From NCBI RefSeq assembly GCF_901709675.1, contig NC_051104.1, positions 625,001 through 689,000 of the forward strand: a DNA stretch of 64,000 nt, in the 5' to 3' direction. Below, in pieces: positions 10,801-20,343 of the stretch. The stretch is from Syngnathus acus (Eukaryota > Chordata > Actinopteri > Syngnathiformes > Syngnathidae). The translations under genes and the position numbers were made by a program. Position 1 is the first letter of the stretch, and each line of letters begins with the position of its first letter. The notes beneath the pieces were generated by a model. It did no database searches. It worked only from the letters and a program-made list of their open reading frames with translations, and was not told where the DNA came from.

Positions 10801-10949
10801 TCCGGGTCTATATCATGTTCCATATCCAGTGAACTGTGGTCAGTGTATTGAAATGATTGGAGTTCCAGTTTGTCGTGTTCACTAATCCTCTGAGTTATGT
10901 TACTGTTGTCTTCAGGTGTAGATGCTTGATTTCTTTCGATGTGTGTCAT
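7863..10949 (-). CDS. ORF2 of the AT-rich LINE: endonuclease and reverse transcriptase
   Basis: A 1028-residue uninterrupted frame. Residues about 78-295 are an APE-type endonuclease with every expected catalytic position: HINSRS (N84), ITETW (E113), CGDFNIDL (D220, N222) and SDHLPVF (D287, H288). Residues about 575-830 are the reverse transcriptase: NYRPVSLLS, GIFIDLRKAFDTINHE (D665), GVSQGSVLGPKLF and VLFADDTNIF (D754, D755). No RNase H domain is evident. Codons are strongly AT-rich (Asn, Ile, Lys), unlike the GC-rich Rex3 frame beside it. The AFDT and GVSQGSVLGP motifs fit the Jockey/CR1 superfamily. The AFNT variant I recall for Rex1 is absent, so I do not call it Rex1. ORF2 starts 39 bp after the ORF1 stop. 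With both frames open, the element may be recent despite its missing leader. Confidence 0.9.
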   Translation of the reverse strand: MTHIERNQASTPEDNSNITQRISEHDKLELQSFQYTDHSSLDMEHDIDPDNNFFNSINNNCSYYTDEEFNRINKDSKLSIIHINSRSLYANFTNIKDYLHQFTRPFNIIAITETWINTVKGADFELEGYDFIHIDRQNKGGGGVAIYVEKTLNVRVIKDMSMVVNNILECITIEILKEKKKNVIISCIYRTPGSTIELFTEWMEEVFSKIGCKTIFICGDFNIDLLNPNKHNLTEHFVNTIYSMNLYPKITRPTRITSHCATLIDNIFTNDILNNTISGLLVSDISDHLPVFMVFDDNYKIIQPAKKQEYRRIKTEETINAFKNGLMSQNWDIIYNENNINCAYEEFLKNFKRLYDKYCPVKVNNRKLKYVDHPWITKGLQNACKKKNTLYREFIRQRTKESENKYKQYKNKLTNIKRAARKEYYSKILNDNKNNTKEIWNIMNTVIKNGSKKIYYPKYFIIRNTEKYDMQEVADNFNTFFVNTGPDLAKQIPDSVTTEEQCNSLIDRNLSSMFLKAADEKEIIKIVSQCTNKTSKDCDDIDMITVKRVIEGISKPLTYICNLSFQTGIFPDKMKIAKIIPLYKTGNKHHFTNYRPVSLLSQFSKILEKLFNKRLDKFIDKYKILTESQYGFRSNRATSLALIDSVEEITNAIDLKQYTVGIFIDLRKAFDTINHEILFNKLHRYGIRGKPLEWIKSYFTKRKQFVKLGDTCSTWLDISCGVSQGSVLGPKLFILYINDICKVSHILKMVLFADDTNIFCSGSDLHTLTTLINNELSQLKVWLDSNKLSLNLSKTRAILFGNHRTNLKLEIKLDGVIIERVNKIKFLGVTIDDKISWKSQVKHVQTKISRCIAVLNRAKQALDHTTLRILYNTLVLPYFMYCVEIWGNNYISTIYPLIILQKKAIRIIHGAGYRDHTNSLFLESKLIKLRDIVEFRTAQILYKAKNNLLPTNIQNLFIGREGGYNLRGTFNYRIRKARTTKKTFCISICGVKLWNTLEETLRECSNIYQFKKRYKEEIIFTRYRNEGV

Positions 10950-10988
10950 GGTTGTGAGTAGAGTTTACCTTACAGTCCTGCATGATGA

Positions 10989-11756
10989 TCATTGGTATCT
11001 ATCCAGCTCCTCAATACTCCTTACCATCAGCACTTTTGCTTCCTCCGGTGTTCCATTGAGCTTGATAAATATTTTACAGTTTGTAGTCCAGGTATGTTGA
11101 ATTTTTTTCTGCTTCCTCAGGTAGCGTGCTTTTTTGGCAATATCAGCGTTGTGCTTGGTCAGGTGCTCATTGATGTAGACGTCGGTTCCTCTCAGCTTTC
11201 TTCCTTGTTTTAATAGTGCAATCTTGTGTTTTTTGTTGACAAACCGCATGATGACAGCGGGTTTGTCTCCGGGTCTCCTCTTGGGCAGAGGGTGGCAAGC
11301 TTCGATGTTGTCGCAGTCCAGCTGTATCCCCTTGGACTGCAGGAAAGTAGCCACCTGTTGCTCCGTGGAGCTAACATCCAGTTCATCGGGCTCACCTCCC
11401 TCGCCAGCGGCCAATGCCCGGGCGTATGACCGGGCTTTGGTATTGACTCCAGAGATGATCACGTCGTTGATTCTGGTATACTGCTCCAGGTCAGCAACCC
11501 TGCTTTCCAGGAAGGTGATTTTCTTTTCATTTTCCGCATTCTGGATGCGGAGAGCTTTGACCTCCTCGACCAGCTTGAGGATAGCTTTCTGCTCCAACCT
11601 GACAGCCGAGACTTCTTCAGTGAGGAAGTCCAACGCCTTTTTAATATCCTCGCCCTCCTCGACCGAAAAGAGGGGAGCCGTTGACGCCTTCTTCGGACCC
11701 ATGTTTGGGACGCGCTTGTTGGTTTTTAGCAGTGAAGCAGTGTGTTGTAGCTTCAC
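10989..11756 (-). CDS. ORF1 of the AT-rich LINE: coiled-coil nucleic-acid-binding protein
   Basis: A 255-residue frame immediately upstream of ORF2. Residues about 35-95 have heptad-like spacing (EEVSAVRLEQKAILKLVEEV, then KKITFLESRVADLEQY), consistent with a trimerising coiled coil. Next comes RINDVIISGV, then PAVIMRFVNKKHKIALLKQG and TDVYINEHLT, a pattern shared by ORF1 proteins of many non-LTR elements that resembles an RRM-like fold. Such proteins bind element RNA as particles with ORF2. An alternative start is the internal MGPKKAS about 18 residues in, which looks like a natural N-terminus. No stop or frameshift is visible. The frame begins about 10 bp from the junction with Rex3 copy 3, so little or no leader remains. 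Confidence 0.85.
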   Translation of the reverse strand: MKLQHTASLLKTNKRVPNMGPKKASTAPLFSVEEGEDIKKALDFLTEEVSAVRLEQKAILKLVEEVKALRIQNAENEKKITFLESRVADLEQYTRINDVIISGVNTKARSYARALAAGEGGEPDELDVSSTEQQVATFLQSKGIQLDCDNIEACHPLPKRRPGDKPAVIMRFVNKKHKIALLKQGRKLRGTDVYINEHLTKHNADIAKKARYLRKQKKIQHTWTTNCKIFIKLNGTPEEAKVLMVRSIEELDRYQ

Positions 11757-11765
11757 GGCTCTAGT

Positions 11766-12288
11766 CTAGTCGGAACTTTTCTGCCTCGCACACCAGCTCG
11801 GGCTCCTTTCCAGCCAGAGAGGTGACATTCCATGTCCCAAGAGCCAGCTGCTGCAGCCGGGGATTGGACCGCCAAGGTCACCAAAGTCGCCGCCCAGCTT
11901 ACACTGCACCCGACCCCTTTGGCCCCTCCCACAGCTGGTGAGCCCATGGGAAGGGGGACCCACGTTTCCTTTTCGGGCTGTGCCCGCCCGGGACCCCATG
12001 GGCGAAGGCCCGGCCACCAGACGCTTGCCTTCGAGCCCCACCTCCAGGCCTGGCTTCAGAGGAGGACCCCGGTGACCCGAGTCCGGGCGAGGGAAAACGA
12101 AGTCCATTTATGTTTTTCTTCATAAGAGGCTTGTGTGAGCCGTGCTTTGTCTGGCCCCTCACCTAGGACCCTTTTGCCATGGGTGACCCTACCAGGGAAA
12201 TGAAGCCCCAGACAACATGGCTCCTAGGATCATTGGGGCGCGCAAACCCCTCCACCACGGTAAGGTGACGACTCACGGAGGCCACCCA
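11766..12288 (-). mobile_element. Rex3: Rex3 copy 3, 5' end (leader and first ~120 codons)
   Basis: This is the 5' portion of the Rex3 copy whose middle lies at 2229-3575. It covers the leader, the Gly/Arg-rich region and the start of the endonuclease, ending in CTAGTCGGAACTTTTCTG at the LINE junction. The 5' end is at 12288 and includes the CCTCCGTGAGTCGTCACC start also seen in copy 2. Presence of the extreme 5' end shows the copy was full length when it inserted. Several substitutions and small indels disrupt the frame. Confidence 0.9.
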
Positions 12289-12870
12289 TCAAGTGTGAAA
12301 TCGTCCATCTTTTGTTTGCTGCCGATTTCTAAATCTGACCGTAAGTGAACTGTATTTTAATTTTGCCGAAATTACTCAGTGGTGACTTTGAGCACGCGCC
12401 ATTCATTTTCAGTCTCAAAGCGGAGGGAGGGAGGAAATCCGTCTGTCTCACCAACTCCAAAATGTCACTACATTTGGTGCTCATCAATTTTCGGAGGGTA
12501 AAAATAGTTACTCGAAGCCTGGAAGAATCACTCAGCCCCTAAAAAAAACCCCCAGAGCCTCCAATCTCAACTGTGGGTCAGACATGCTAACCAATAACGG
12601 AACACGCTGACGCCAGTTTCACCCATGAGAGCCAATAAAAGACAAAGATGCCGTTCACTTTGATTGGCTGCAAATGACTCCAAAGTGTTGTCAATATGAT
12701 TCAGTGCAGTTCTGCATGGTTTGGAATAGCAAGCACCAAGATAAGCATCATAATGCTGCTAGAGATGTTGCCCCATCCAAAGCTCACATCCATTCATAGA
12801 GCACGTTTCAAAACAACAGTACGAAGCCTTCAAATCAAAATAAAATAAAACGATGATCACTTTCTTGGCG
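12289..12870. other. No gene recognised
   Basis: AT-rich, single-copy-looking sequence between Rex3 copy 3 and the hAT element. I see no splice-bounded open frame, RNA gene or repeat I can name. Confidence 0.6.
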
Positions 12871-14186
12871 CAGGGGTGGGCAAACTTTTTGACTTGCGGG
12901 CCGAACTGGGTTCTAAATTTGGACCGGAGGGCCGAACCAGGAGCAGATGGATGTAGTGTTTGTGTGAAGTAATATAAACAACCTGTAAAGGTCATTGCAT
13001 AAAAGGTTTTGGCCTTTAGTAGGTAGTAAAGCATGGATATTCAAAAAAGTTTTTTTGAAAACAAATGCATTAAAAACAAAAAATTCACTAAAAAACTGCT
13101 ATCAGTGATTCTCATAAAATACAACACTGTTATTATGAATAACAGTCTCCATCACTTCAGTGCCTGCAGGTCAGATTAATGCAAGATGTTTATCTTATGA
13201 GATCACATCAAACGGCAAACATTCTGACCAAATATATCATCTTGAAGAATCGGTGAAAGCATACATCCAAATAAAGTAATCAAAACGGCAACACGGTGAG
13301 GGGTATCTGAAAATCAGAGCAGAGTTTTAACTCACAAACACCTGGTAACAGAGGTGAGGAAACGGGAAACACTTCCTTAAAGTAAGCCTTAAGAACTTTA
13401 CAGGTTAAGATTAGTCGCAAACAAGTGGTGCATCAATGTCCTCCTTGAGCATCCTGCATTGTTTGAAAATGAGAATGGTCACTAGTTTCAATCCCTGCTA
13501 TTTGTACAAATCATATTCAAAATGCATTTTTTTACAACAAACTTGAGAGTCTCCCATTCATTTTCAGTGGGAACAGTGTTGTTGGTCTCCCTTTTTTGCT
13601 AGTGCGTCATAGTCTGGAGTAAAATTTGTTGTGGCAATTCTTGGGAGAGATCCGAGGTGTTGGTCCGTTTACCTAGATCTGTGACGGGTTGATGTTGATG
13701 TTCATGTGGCTGAACGTCACGTCGCGTACGTCGAGCCAAATTGGCCACTCTTTTTTTAAACACTCGGCACTGTGTCCACCTTGCTTTTCCTTGGGCGACT
13801 CATTTTAATAGAAGGATTCCAGGGGAAGGTTTGTGGGTGGCTTTAGCGTAAAACTGTATCTGAAAGCTCAGCGCGCGAATTACAAGAATGCTGTCGTCAC
13901 AGCCCACGCTCTAAATTCGGGACTGATACAAATAGAGCGCGAGTGCGCCATGTCCGTACTACTGAGTACGTACACGCACTTGTGAGTGTGCACCGAGCTT
14001 TCTGACACGGCTTCCGGTAGTAAATGCGCAGGCGAGCGGTTCCCCATCTACTGGGGAAACGCAGTCATTGCAGGCAAAATGACCCAAAAAATTTTTTAAT
14101 AATACAATTTATTTAGGGTTGGCGGGCCGGATTAAACGGTCCCGTGGGCCGGATGTGGCCCGCGGGCTGTAGTTTGCCCATTCCTG
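12871..14186 (-). mobile_element. Internally deleted hAT element, copy 1 (inverted relative to copy 2)
   Basis: The ends are CAGGGGTGGGCAAACT and AGTTTGCCCATTCCTG, imperfect inverted repeats of 16 bp. The interior matches 27936-29268 in reverse orientation. On the minus strand it keeps the start of a transposase (ATG at 13803, MSRPRKSKVD-like) and its C-terminus (13659-13564, ending CSH then stop). The middle of the gene is missing, so it is non-autonomous. The flanking 8-mers TCTTGGCG and GTCTAGCG match poorly, so the duplication has decayed or the ends were altered. Confidence 0.88.
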
Positions 14187-14238
14187 GTCTAGCGGGTCAC
14201 AGACGCTAAGTCCAACTGGATCTAACCAAATGAACTTA

Positions 14239-14335
14239 ACATGCAGGTTTTTTGGAATGTGGGAGGAAGCCAGACTACTACTGAAAGCGCCGTTGAAACA
14301 TGCAAATTGAAGCTACAACCCCCAGAACTGGGACG
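14239..14335 (-). mobile_element. Remnant of a degenerate fish SINE
   Basis: On the minus strand this reads GGCTTCCTCCCACATTCCAAA followed by ACCTGCATGTT, the familiar body of an old fish tRNA-derived repeat also represented at 16170-16546. It is diverged, its ends are unclear, and it runs into a CAGA microsatellite. Confidence 0.5.
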
Positions 14336-14336
14336 C

Positions 14337-14376
<40 letters not shown>
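14336..14376. repeat. (CAGA)n microsatellite
   Basis: About ten near-perfect tandem CAGA units. Confidence 0.97.
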
Positions 14377-14377
<1 letters not shown>

Positions 14378-15559
14378 CAGCGAGAACGTTGAAACAAGTT
14401 TTTAAGTGTGTACATTATTTAAATGCCTTTCATTACTGTCAACGGCTCAGCTAGAAAAAGTTTACTTGCATCACTGATTTCAGAATTTTGATACATTTGA
14501 TGACTACGATTATTTTAATTGATTTAAAATTGAAAGTATAGAAAATGCACAAAGAAAAATGATTTCATTTTCTGGTTTGGTCCATGACATGTCAGAAAAT
14601 ACAATGTTTGCCATTTTTAAAATTTGAATTGATTTGATGAATTAAAGATAACCAGTCTGCTTTCATGGAGAGCGACAGAAATCGGACAAAATTTACTGTT
14701 ACTGGACAATTTTAAATTAAAGGTCCGACGAATCGATTTTCTAAAAATGATTGCGTCATTTGAGAATCAATTAGTTGTTGATTTGCACCTCTACTAGAGT
14801 TATTATTTTTTTTAAATTGAAATGCCATTTACAACGATACACTTGGCTCTCATGAATCGCAGACCTCTTTGTTTTAAAGTCCTTGTTTGACATTATGTCA
14901 CAACTGGTAACGGTCCCGAGCGAGCGAGAGAGCCCGTCTCCCTACATAAACTCCGATGAGAGTTTGAAAACATGATGTTAGGCATGAACGTTGCCTCAAA
15001 CAAGGTCCTCTTCAAAAAGCAAGTCACTCTGTGGAAAAACATCAACCCCCTTTAAAAGCCACATTAGAAGAGGCCCTTATTGACACTAGTCTCCATTTCC
15101 TTGCTCTTAAAACTCTCTCACTGGGAAAGTGAGGAGTTCATCAGGCCGGATTGGGATTTCCACTCCCTTTTACTTCCACATCAACTACTGGACCAAACAA
15201 CAACAGGTGGAAAAGAAGCAGTCGCTCAATGTAGCCCCCCAATAATGAATACAGTTCAAATCAAAGAGAGCTCAGTCTTTACCTGAAGAGATGCTGTGAG
15301 AGCGGAAAAGAGAGAGAGACCACCGCTGTGCCGTGTACCACCGGTTGCCTCTGATTCGACTTAACTGGCGCAGCCAGACGAGCAGGAATACCATCTGACA
15401 CACACCAACTCGGACTGACCGCCCACCCTACCCACCCAGGCCCTACACACTGCTCCCCCCACCCCACCCCTCCCCTCCCTCTCGCATACACACACAAAGT
15501 GATGAATGAGTTACATTGGAGCTTTTACACACTCACATTGTCCTGGCCCATCTCTTGAG
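14377..15559. other. No gene recognised
   Basis: Unique-looking DNA with scattered short AT runs. The frame at 15080-15286 is short, lacks splice context and resembles nothing I know. Confidence 0.55.
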
Positions 15560-15878
<319 letters not shown>

Positions 15879-16169
15879 TAAACACTATTTCACAACAGCA
15901 ACTCTCCATCCAGCCCTTCCTCTTTGCTCCATGTCTGCTTTTAATCACTCACTTTCTCTCTCATATGAAGTCTGCTTTCTCTTGCAGGCTTTTAGAATCA
16001 ACACTCGCTCGTAAATTACACTTTCAAGGCGGTTCCATGTCATCATGTGACCTGAAAATGAAGGTTGTTGTAGTAAACGAAAAAAAAATCGAAATTGATT
16101 ATAAAAAGCAAAATGCATAAGAAAATTAAATTGAGGTTAGAATTGAAGGCAAATTTGGAAGAGGAAGGA

Positions 16170-16546
16170 CAAAAGTGGTGAGCACGTTTGCATCACAGCG
16201 CCGTGGTTCCAGGTTCGAATCTCAGCTTCCACTGTGTATTTTACAAGTTCTTCCCTCCAACTCGTTTTCTCCAGATGCTGCAGCTTCTCCCCACATTCCA
16301 AAAACATGTTAAAGTTTCCATAAGTGTGAAGGGCTTGATTGTATGTGCCCACGCCATCGACTGACGACCACGCAGGTCTGACTTCTTCCCGCTCTCCAAA
16401 AACATGCGTGTTAGCTCCATGGAAACGGTGGACATGTCCAGATGTGCGACTGATTGTTTGTCTATCCCTGCCATTAAACAGCAACCAGTTCTTCCACATT
16501 CCCAAAACGTGCAGCCTAGGTTCACTGAAGACTCTAAATTGAAAGA
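16170..16546 (+). mobile_element. Degenerate tRNA-derived SINE, two or three partial units
   Basis: It starts GTGGTGAGCACGTTTGCATC, then a B-box-like GGTTCGAATCTCAG near 16211, then the body motif TTCTCC...CCCACATTCC with AAAAACATG. The body motif recurs near 16396 (CTCCAAAAACATGCGTGTTAG) and 16494 (CCACATTCCCAAAACGTGC), and GAAGACTCTAAATTGAAAG closes the last unit. This suggests tandem or nested old copies. No duplication is visible at the ends. Overlapping open frames are repeat-derived. Confidence 0.65.
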
Positions 16547-17035
16547 GCATTTTTTTTCTTCTTCACTATTGGTGTCAGAACTCGCTTTCTATCCTTGTGC
16601 TTTACTGTACTAAGTTTGGACAAGATGCATTGGCCAAGACCAAACGCCAAACAATCATCTCACCCGAGTGCTTCAAGTATCTTCACCCTCCTCACTTGGT
16701 CCTCTTTTGTGCCCAACTTTCATCAATTGTGCCCACCCCCCCCCATCCGTCCCCCTCCCCTCCACAAAACATGAAAGCGACAAGCATTCTGATTGTGACA
16801 AGATCTGTCATCACTTTGTATTAACAGCCAATGCTAGTTTGCTCACGGCCGGCCGGGGCTATTATAAGGGTGGAGCCGGGCAGTTTTCTTTACTCAACTT
16901 TTTTTTCCCCCTCACTTGATGATATTTCCAGAACCATTCAGTTGTCACTCACTCATCCAGCGTTTTTCTCCGACGGGCTTTACAAGAAATGCTCACAAAT
17001 AGATGAATAGGTCAAAAAAGGCCGTGTCATTTTTA
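16547..17035. other. No gene recognised; C-rich tract and a weak TATA-like site
   Basis: There is a C-rich pyrimidine tract at about 16734-16765. Near 16851-16875, GGCCGGCCGGGGCTATTATAAGG puts a TATA-like element beside GC-rich DNA. No downstream exon supports a promoter. Confidence 0.4.
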
Positions 17036-17085
17036 TCCATCCATCCATCCATCCATCCATCCTTCCATCCATCCATCCATCCATC
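17036..17085. repeat. (ATCC)n microsatellite
   Basis: Tandem CATC units with one CTTC interruption near 17062. Confidence 0.97.
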
Positions 17086-17867
17086 AGTGCTAAACACATT
17101 CTTTTCTTTTCTAAAGGTGTGAGAAGTGGGTCACATTCGTCCTCGCTTCTCAGGCCGCACCGTCCGAAGCCGTGACGGCATAAATGGATCGTGATAGATG
17201 AGTTGTCCGTCAGCGGCAAAGGCAGTATCGACAACGAGGAAAGAAAGGAAAAACAAACAGGCTTTTTAAAAGTCCGGCCGGCCGGGCGACTTGCGGCACT
17301 CAGGTGTGACCGAGTCATCGGCTCACAAAGCCGACAGGTGACGGCGAGATGGGAGAGTTGTTTGTGAAGCCATGTACCTGAGGCCTCTTCAGTCTTTATG
17401 CCTGTCATTAGTCAGGTCGGGCCTGAAATGCGGCAACCGAGCAATTTACACCTCCCGAGTCTCGTATGGCCTCCATTACGCCCGCCAATGAAGAATCCCC
17501 CTCATTAGCCGCCGCACCTTCTCCGGACTATCAAACAACGTGAATCTGACCCACGAGAAGGCTCAGGATGTCTGTTATGTATGGAGCGGTGCATCTCCGA
17601 GAGGGGCTCTTCACAAAACAAATACTCCACAGAGGAGCCAGGATGATTTGGCAATGGCTAGCTAGCGCTGCGCCGCAACACCGATTTACACCCCCTCGGG
17701 TGCAACGAGCGCAAACAGATGGCCGCTTTTTCAGAGTCAAGAAAAAAATTGTGAGAAGCTTTTCTTTTTGTTTGTCCTTGTGGGCTTGCTTCTGAATTGA
17801 CACTATAATTCGATAATTATTCGATTCATCGTACTCTGTGCCGGGAATCCATTGTCCGAGATTGTGA
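17086..17867. other. No gene recognised; GC-richer block
   Basis: Relatively GC-rich and CpG-containing for this window. Short blocks such as CCTCATTAGCCGCCGCACC near 17500 look like regulatory DNA. No exon is recognised. Confidence 0.4.
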
Positions 17868-18222
17868 TGACTAACGTCTCAAGATATTTTTCATCTCACT
17901 TTACAGGCTCCATTTGGAAAACACTTTGATTGAAGAAGAGGCGAAGAGGGCGAGACTCGACCTCGCCTGGAGCTGCGGCACTCCGGCCATGTTCCCGCTA
18001 ATCGGATCCCCTATAACACTATTAGCCGCATTCACGCTTAAGCGAGCCATCCGACGAATCGGCGATTACCGGCAGCTGGGGAGGCACTTTTTCGAAATGC
18101 CAAACCGTTACCCTCGGTCACCTGCCCAAGGAAAGATGACACCCGACGTTTTGTCACCGGCAGAAAAATGGCTCATCGCCAGTAAATGCAGAAAGATTTC
18201 TTCTTCACATATCCAAACGTAA
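17868..18222 (+). other. Possible 3' exon: good acceptor followed by a 105-codon open frame
   Basis: A branch-point-like TGACTAAC at 17868-17875 is followed by a pyrimidine-rich tract and TTTACAG ending at 17906. From 17908 a frame stays open to TAA at 18220-18222. It starts LHLENTLIEEEAKRARLDLA and is GC-rich with many CpG. I do not recognise the peptide. Alternatively it is a conserved non-coding block that happens to be open. No donor, partner exon or polyadenylation signal was identified. Confidence 0.2.
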
Positions 18223-18990
18223 ATTTTGTAAAATTTGTTGCTGTTGCACAATCAAAGTTTTGCATTACGGCGTTCGTGAACTTTGGTCATGTTTTGGCCT
18301 AGACTGATGTTTTATTGATGAGCGTGGCTTCCTCTCCACTGTCTGGTGTGTTTTGTACTTTTGTTACAAAGCCACTCGCCGCCCCCCGCCGTCCCCCAAA
18401 ATGCATTCATATGTCTTCACCTCAGATTGGGAATGTATTTAAGACACCATGAGTCATAATATAAGGGTATTATTAGAAGCGTGATACTGTTGTGGAGCTA
18501 CTTTGAAACAATTTGTACAGCAATCTGGTCAGGTTATGATTTATGAGAGGGGAAAGTTGGAAGAAATGTTCTGTACACATACACAAATCTGTTTTCATTC
18601 TTTTTCTTTTCTTCTTGGCCGAGACTTTCATTTCTATCAAATTGAGTGAAACAAGAGTTACAGCTGGAATGCAACAGTAATAATGACAAAAATGTCAGGT
18701 GTGATTTGTAAACATTGCATTAGATTATTTTTGCAAGGCAGAAATATCAAGAAATTAAATATTAAAACTTAAACTTGCATTTTTTTTGCAGTTTTTAAAC
18801 TTGCATTTTTTTGTAACATTTTCAATATGTTAGACTTGACACATTATATACATTGTTGAAATGCTAAACACCATCTGCTGTAGTTCTTCCACATTTGAAA
18901 ACATTTAGCTTGGACCCATTTTTCCACCATTTTGTGTCCAGTTAAGAGTGATGCTGTGTCCTTGTAAACTGAAGTTTTTAACCAGCTGTC
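18223..18990. other. No gene recognised
   Basis: AT-rich unique-looking DNA. A short repeated block (AAACTTGCATTTTTTT) near 18772-18811 is the only structure seen. Confidence 0.55.
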
Positions 18991-19405
18991 TAGGGCTGGG
19001 TGATACGGCTTTGAAAAAAAGAGCACTAAAATCTTGCCAATCCAATTTTGGTAACGGAAAAAGCGAGTGACAATGCCATTGTTTGAACCAAGTTTTGCTT
19101 TTTGTTTTTTTCTCCTTATTGGATTTGCTTTATTTCTCTTGATACTACTAATCAAGCACAAACAGTTTTCCCTCATGTTTTTTCCCAGCAGCAACTCCCG
19201 CAGAAAAATTTACCTTTTTTTTTTTTTTTCAGATTAAATAAGTGTTTCCTTGAATCAAAACAGTCCTTGAAATAGAAATAAAAAATACACTTGTTTTCTA
19301 ATGGCAGCATAAACAAAATATTATTTGCAGCTCGGTCAGCTTAAAAGTTTGCTGTAAAAAAAAAAAAAGTATTGTCAAATCAATTGGCCAACTCACCCAT
19401 CCCTA
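18991..19405. mobile_element. Possible 415-bp MITE with GGGCTGGGTGA ends
   Basis: The left end TAGGGCTGGGTGATACGGC and the right end, read on the opposite strand as TAGGGATGGGTGAGTTGGC, form an imperfect inverted repeat of about 19 bp. The flanking 8-mers CAGCTGTC and TTGCTGAC agree at five positions, compatible with a decayed hAT-type duplication. The interior is AT-rich with no transposase. GGGCTGGGTGATA ends are common in fish repeats. Confidence 0.5.
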
Positions 19406-20173
19406 TTGCTGACTAAATTGTTTTACTGCTTTGCTGTACTGGTGCCTCAGAAATTCTTAAAATACCATCGCTATGATTGTGGATAGTGTTTCTAAATGCT
19501 TAAAAAAAAAAACAATTATTCTTGCTGAACATTCCGTGTTTTACCACAGCCGCATGTTCGCTTCCCCTTTTGTGGAAGTAAGTTTTGCATTAACCAATCC
19601 TGACTGTTTATGGTAAACCTTGTGACAAGGTAAGTAACAATGGTGGTCTTGTCTACACACGGCCACAACATATGCTTGACGTTGGAATAATGTTTTGATT
19701 CGCCCTTTCCAACCCCATAAATGTCCAAACGTTATAAGCACTTCTCCCATTTTCAAGCGTTATATAACATTTGTTAGGCTTCAACTGAATTCCAAACTCT
19801 ATTTGAATTTAATATTCTATTCCCAGATCCCTTCAGATGAGAGCAATCTAGTGTAAGCCCCTCTCAACCGAAATAAATATCATACACCAGTGTAACGCAA
19901 TACTTTAAATGGCCCGCTAACAACATCAAAACATTTTTTCACCCTGATCAAACTTTCAACTATTGAACGAACACATACGCATAAGAGCAAGTAGATGAAC
20001 CTGATGTCTGATATTACAACTGACACTTTCATCTTGAAACTTGCCCAACATTTCTTACAAGAAACGTCACTATTCTAACTCCCCCTAAACATGAAGAAAG
20101 CAAACATGATGTGCTTTCTTTTAATCGTTGAATTTAGTTGAATTTTACTTTAAAAGTATCACAAAACATACAG
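19406..20173. other. No gene recognised
   Basis: AT-rich unique-looking DNA. No RNA gene, exon or nameable repeat is seen. Confidence 0.55.
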
Positions 20174-20215
20174 GGCTGTCTCAGAAAATTAGAATATTGT
20201 GATAGTTGTTTATTT
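20174..20215 (+). repeat. Short remnant of an interspersed repeat
   Basis: GGCTGTCTCAGAAAATTAGA followed by ATATTGTGATA matches, from memory, the start of a DNA-transposon-derived repeat common in fish. Only this end is recognisable; the sequence after it diverges. Confidence 0.45.
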
Positions 20216-20312
20216 TTTGTATAGAATTACACATATTAGCTTTGTAGCTATAATCCCTCATATTTATATTTGGTTTTATACTGATGTTCATTAATGTGCA
20301 TTGTCCCTATTC

Positions 20313-20343
20313 AAATAAATAAATAAATAAATAAATAAATAAA
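20313..20343. repeat. (AAAT)n microsatellite
   Basis: Eight AAAT/AATA units in tandem. Confidence 0.95.

Larger units (their letters stand above)
3576..11765 (-). mobile_element. AT-rich two-ORF LINE of the Jockey/CR1 group, split by later insertions
   Basis: The element runs on the minus strand from about 11765 (5') to about 3576 (3', ending in GAAACGAAACGAA on its own strand). It contains ORF1 (10989-11756), ORF2 (7863-10949) and an AT-rich 3' untranslated region with a (CATATA)n stretch at 7014-7125. Rex3 copy 1 (3639-6988) and a SINE (7208-7523) sit in that region. It lies inside Rex3 copy 3, whose halves flank it at 3575 and 11766. Comparison with intact Rex3 shows about 10 bp of target lost at the junction. 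A short AGTCT at 3572-3576 and 11763-11767 may be a remnant duplication. Almost no 5' untranslated region remains, so it is probably slightly 5'-truncated. The exact clade is uncertain. Confidence 0.85.

Noticed and set aside
7863-10949. Assignment of the AT-rich LINE to Rex1
   Set aside because: Its reverse transcriptase reads LRKAFDTIN rather than the AFNT variant I recall for Rex1. Clade left open.
12861-14194. Clear 8-bp target duplication for hAT copy 1
   Set aside because: TCTTGGCG and GTCTAGCG agree at only about half the positions; only copy 2 has a convincing duplication.
16851-16900. Promoter at CTATTATAAGGG beside GC-rich DNA
   Set aside because: A TATA-like string alone is weak and no first exon or conserved downstream frame follows.
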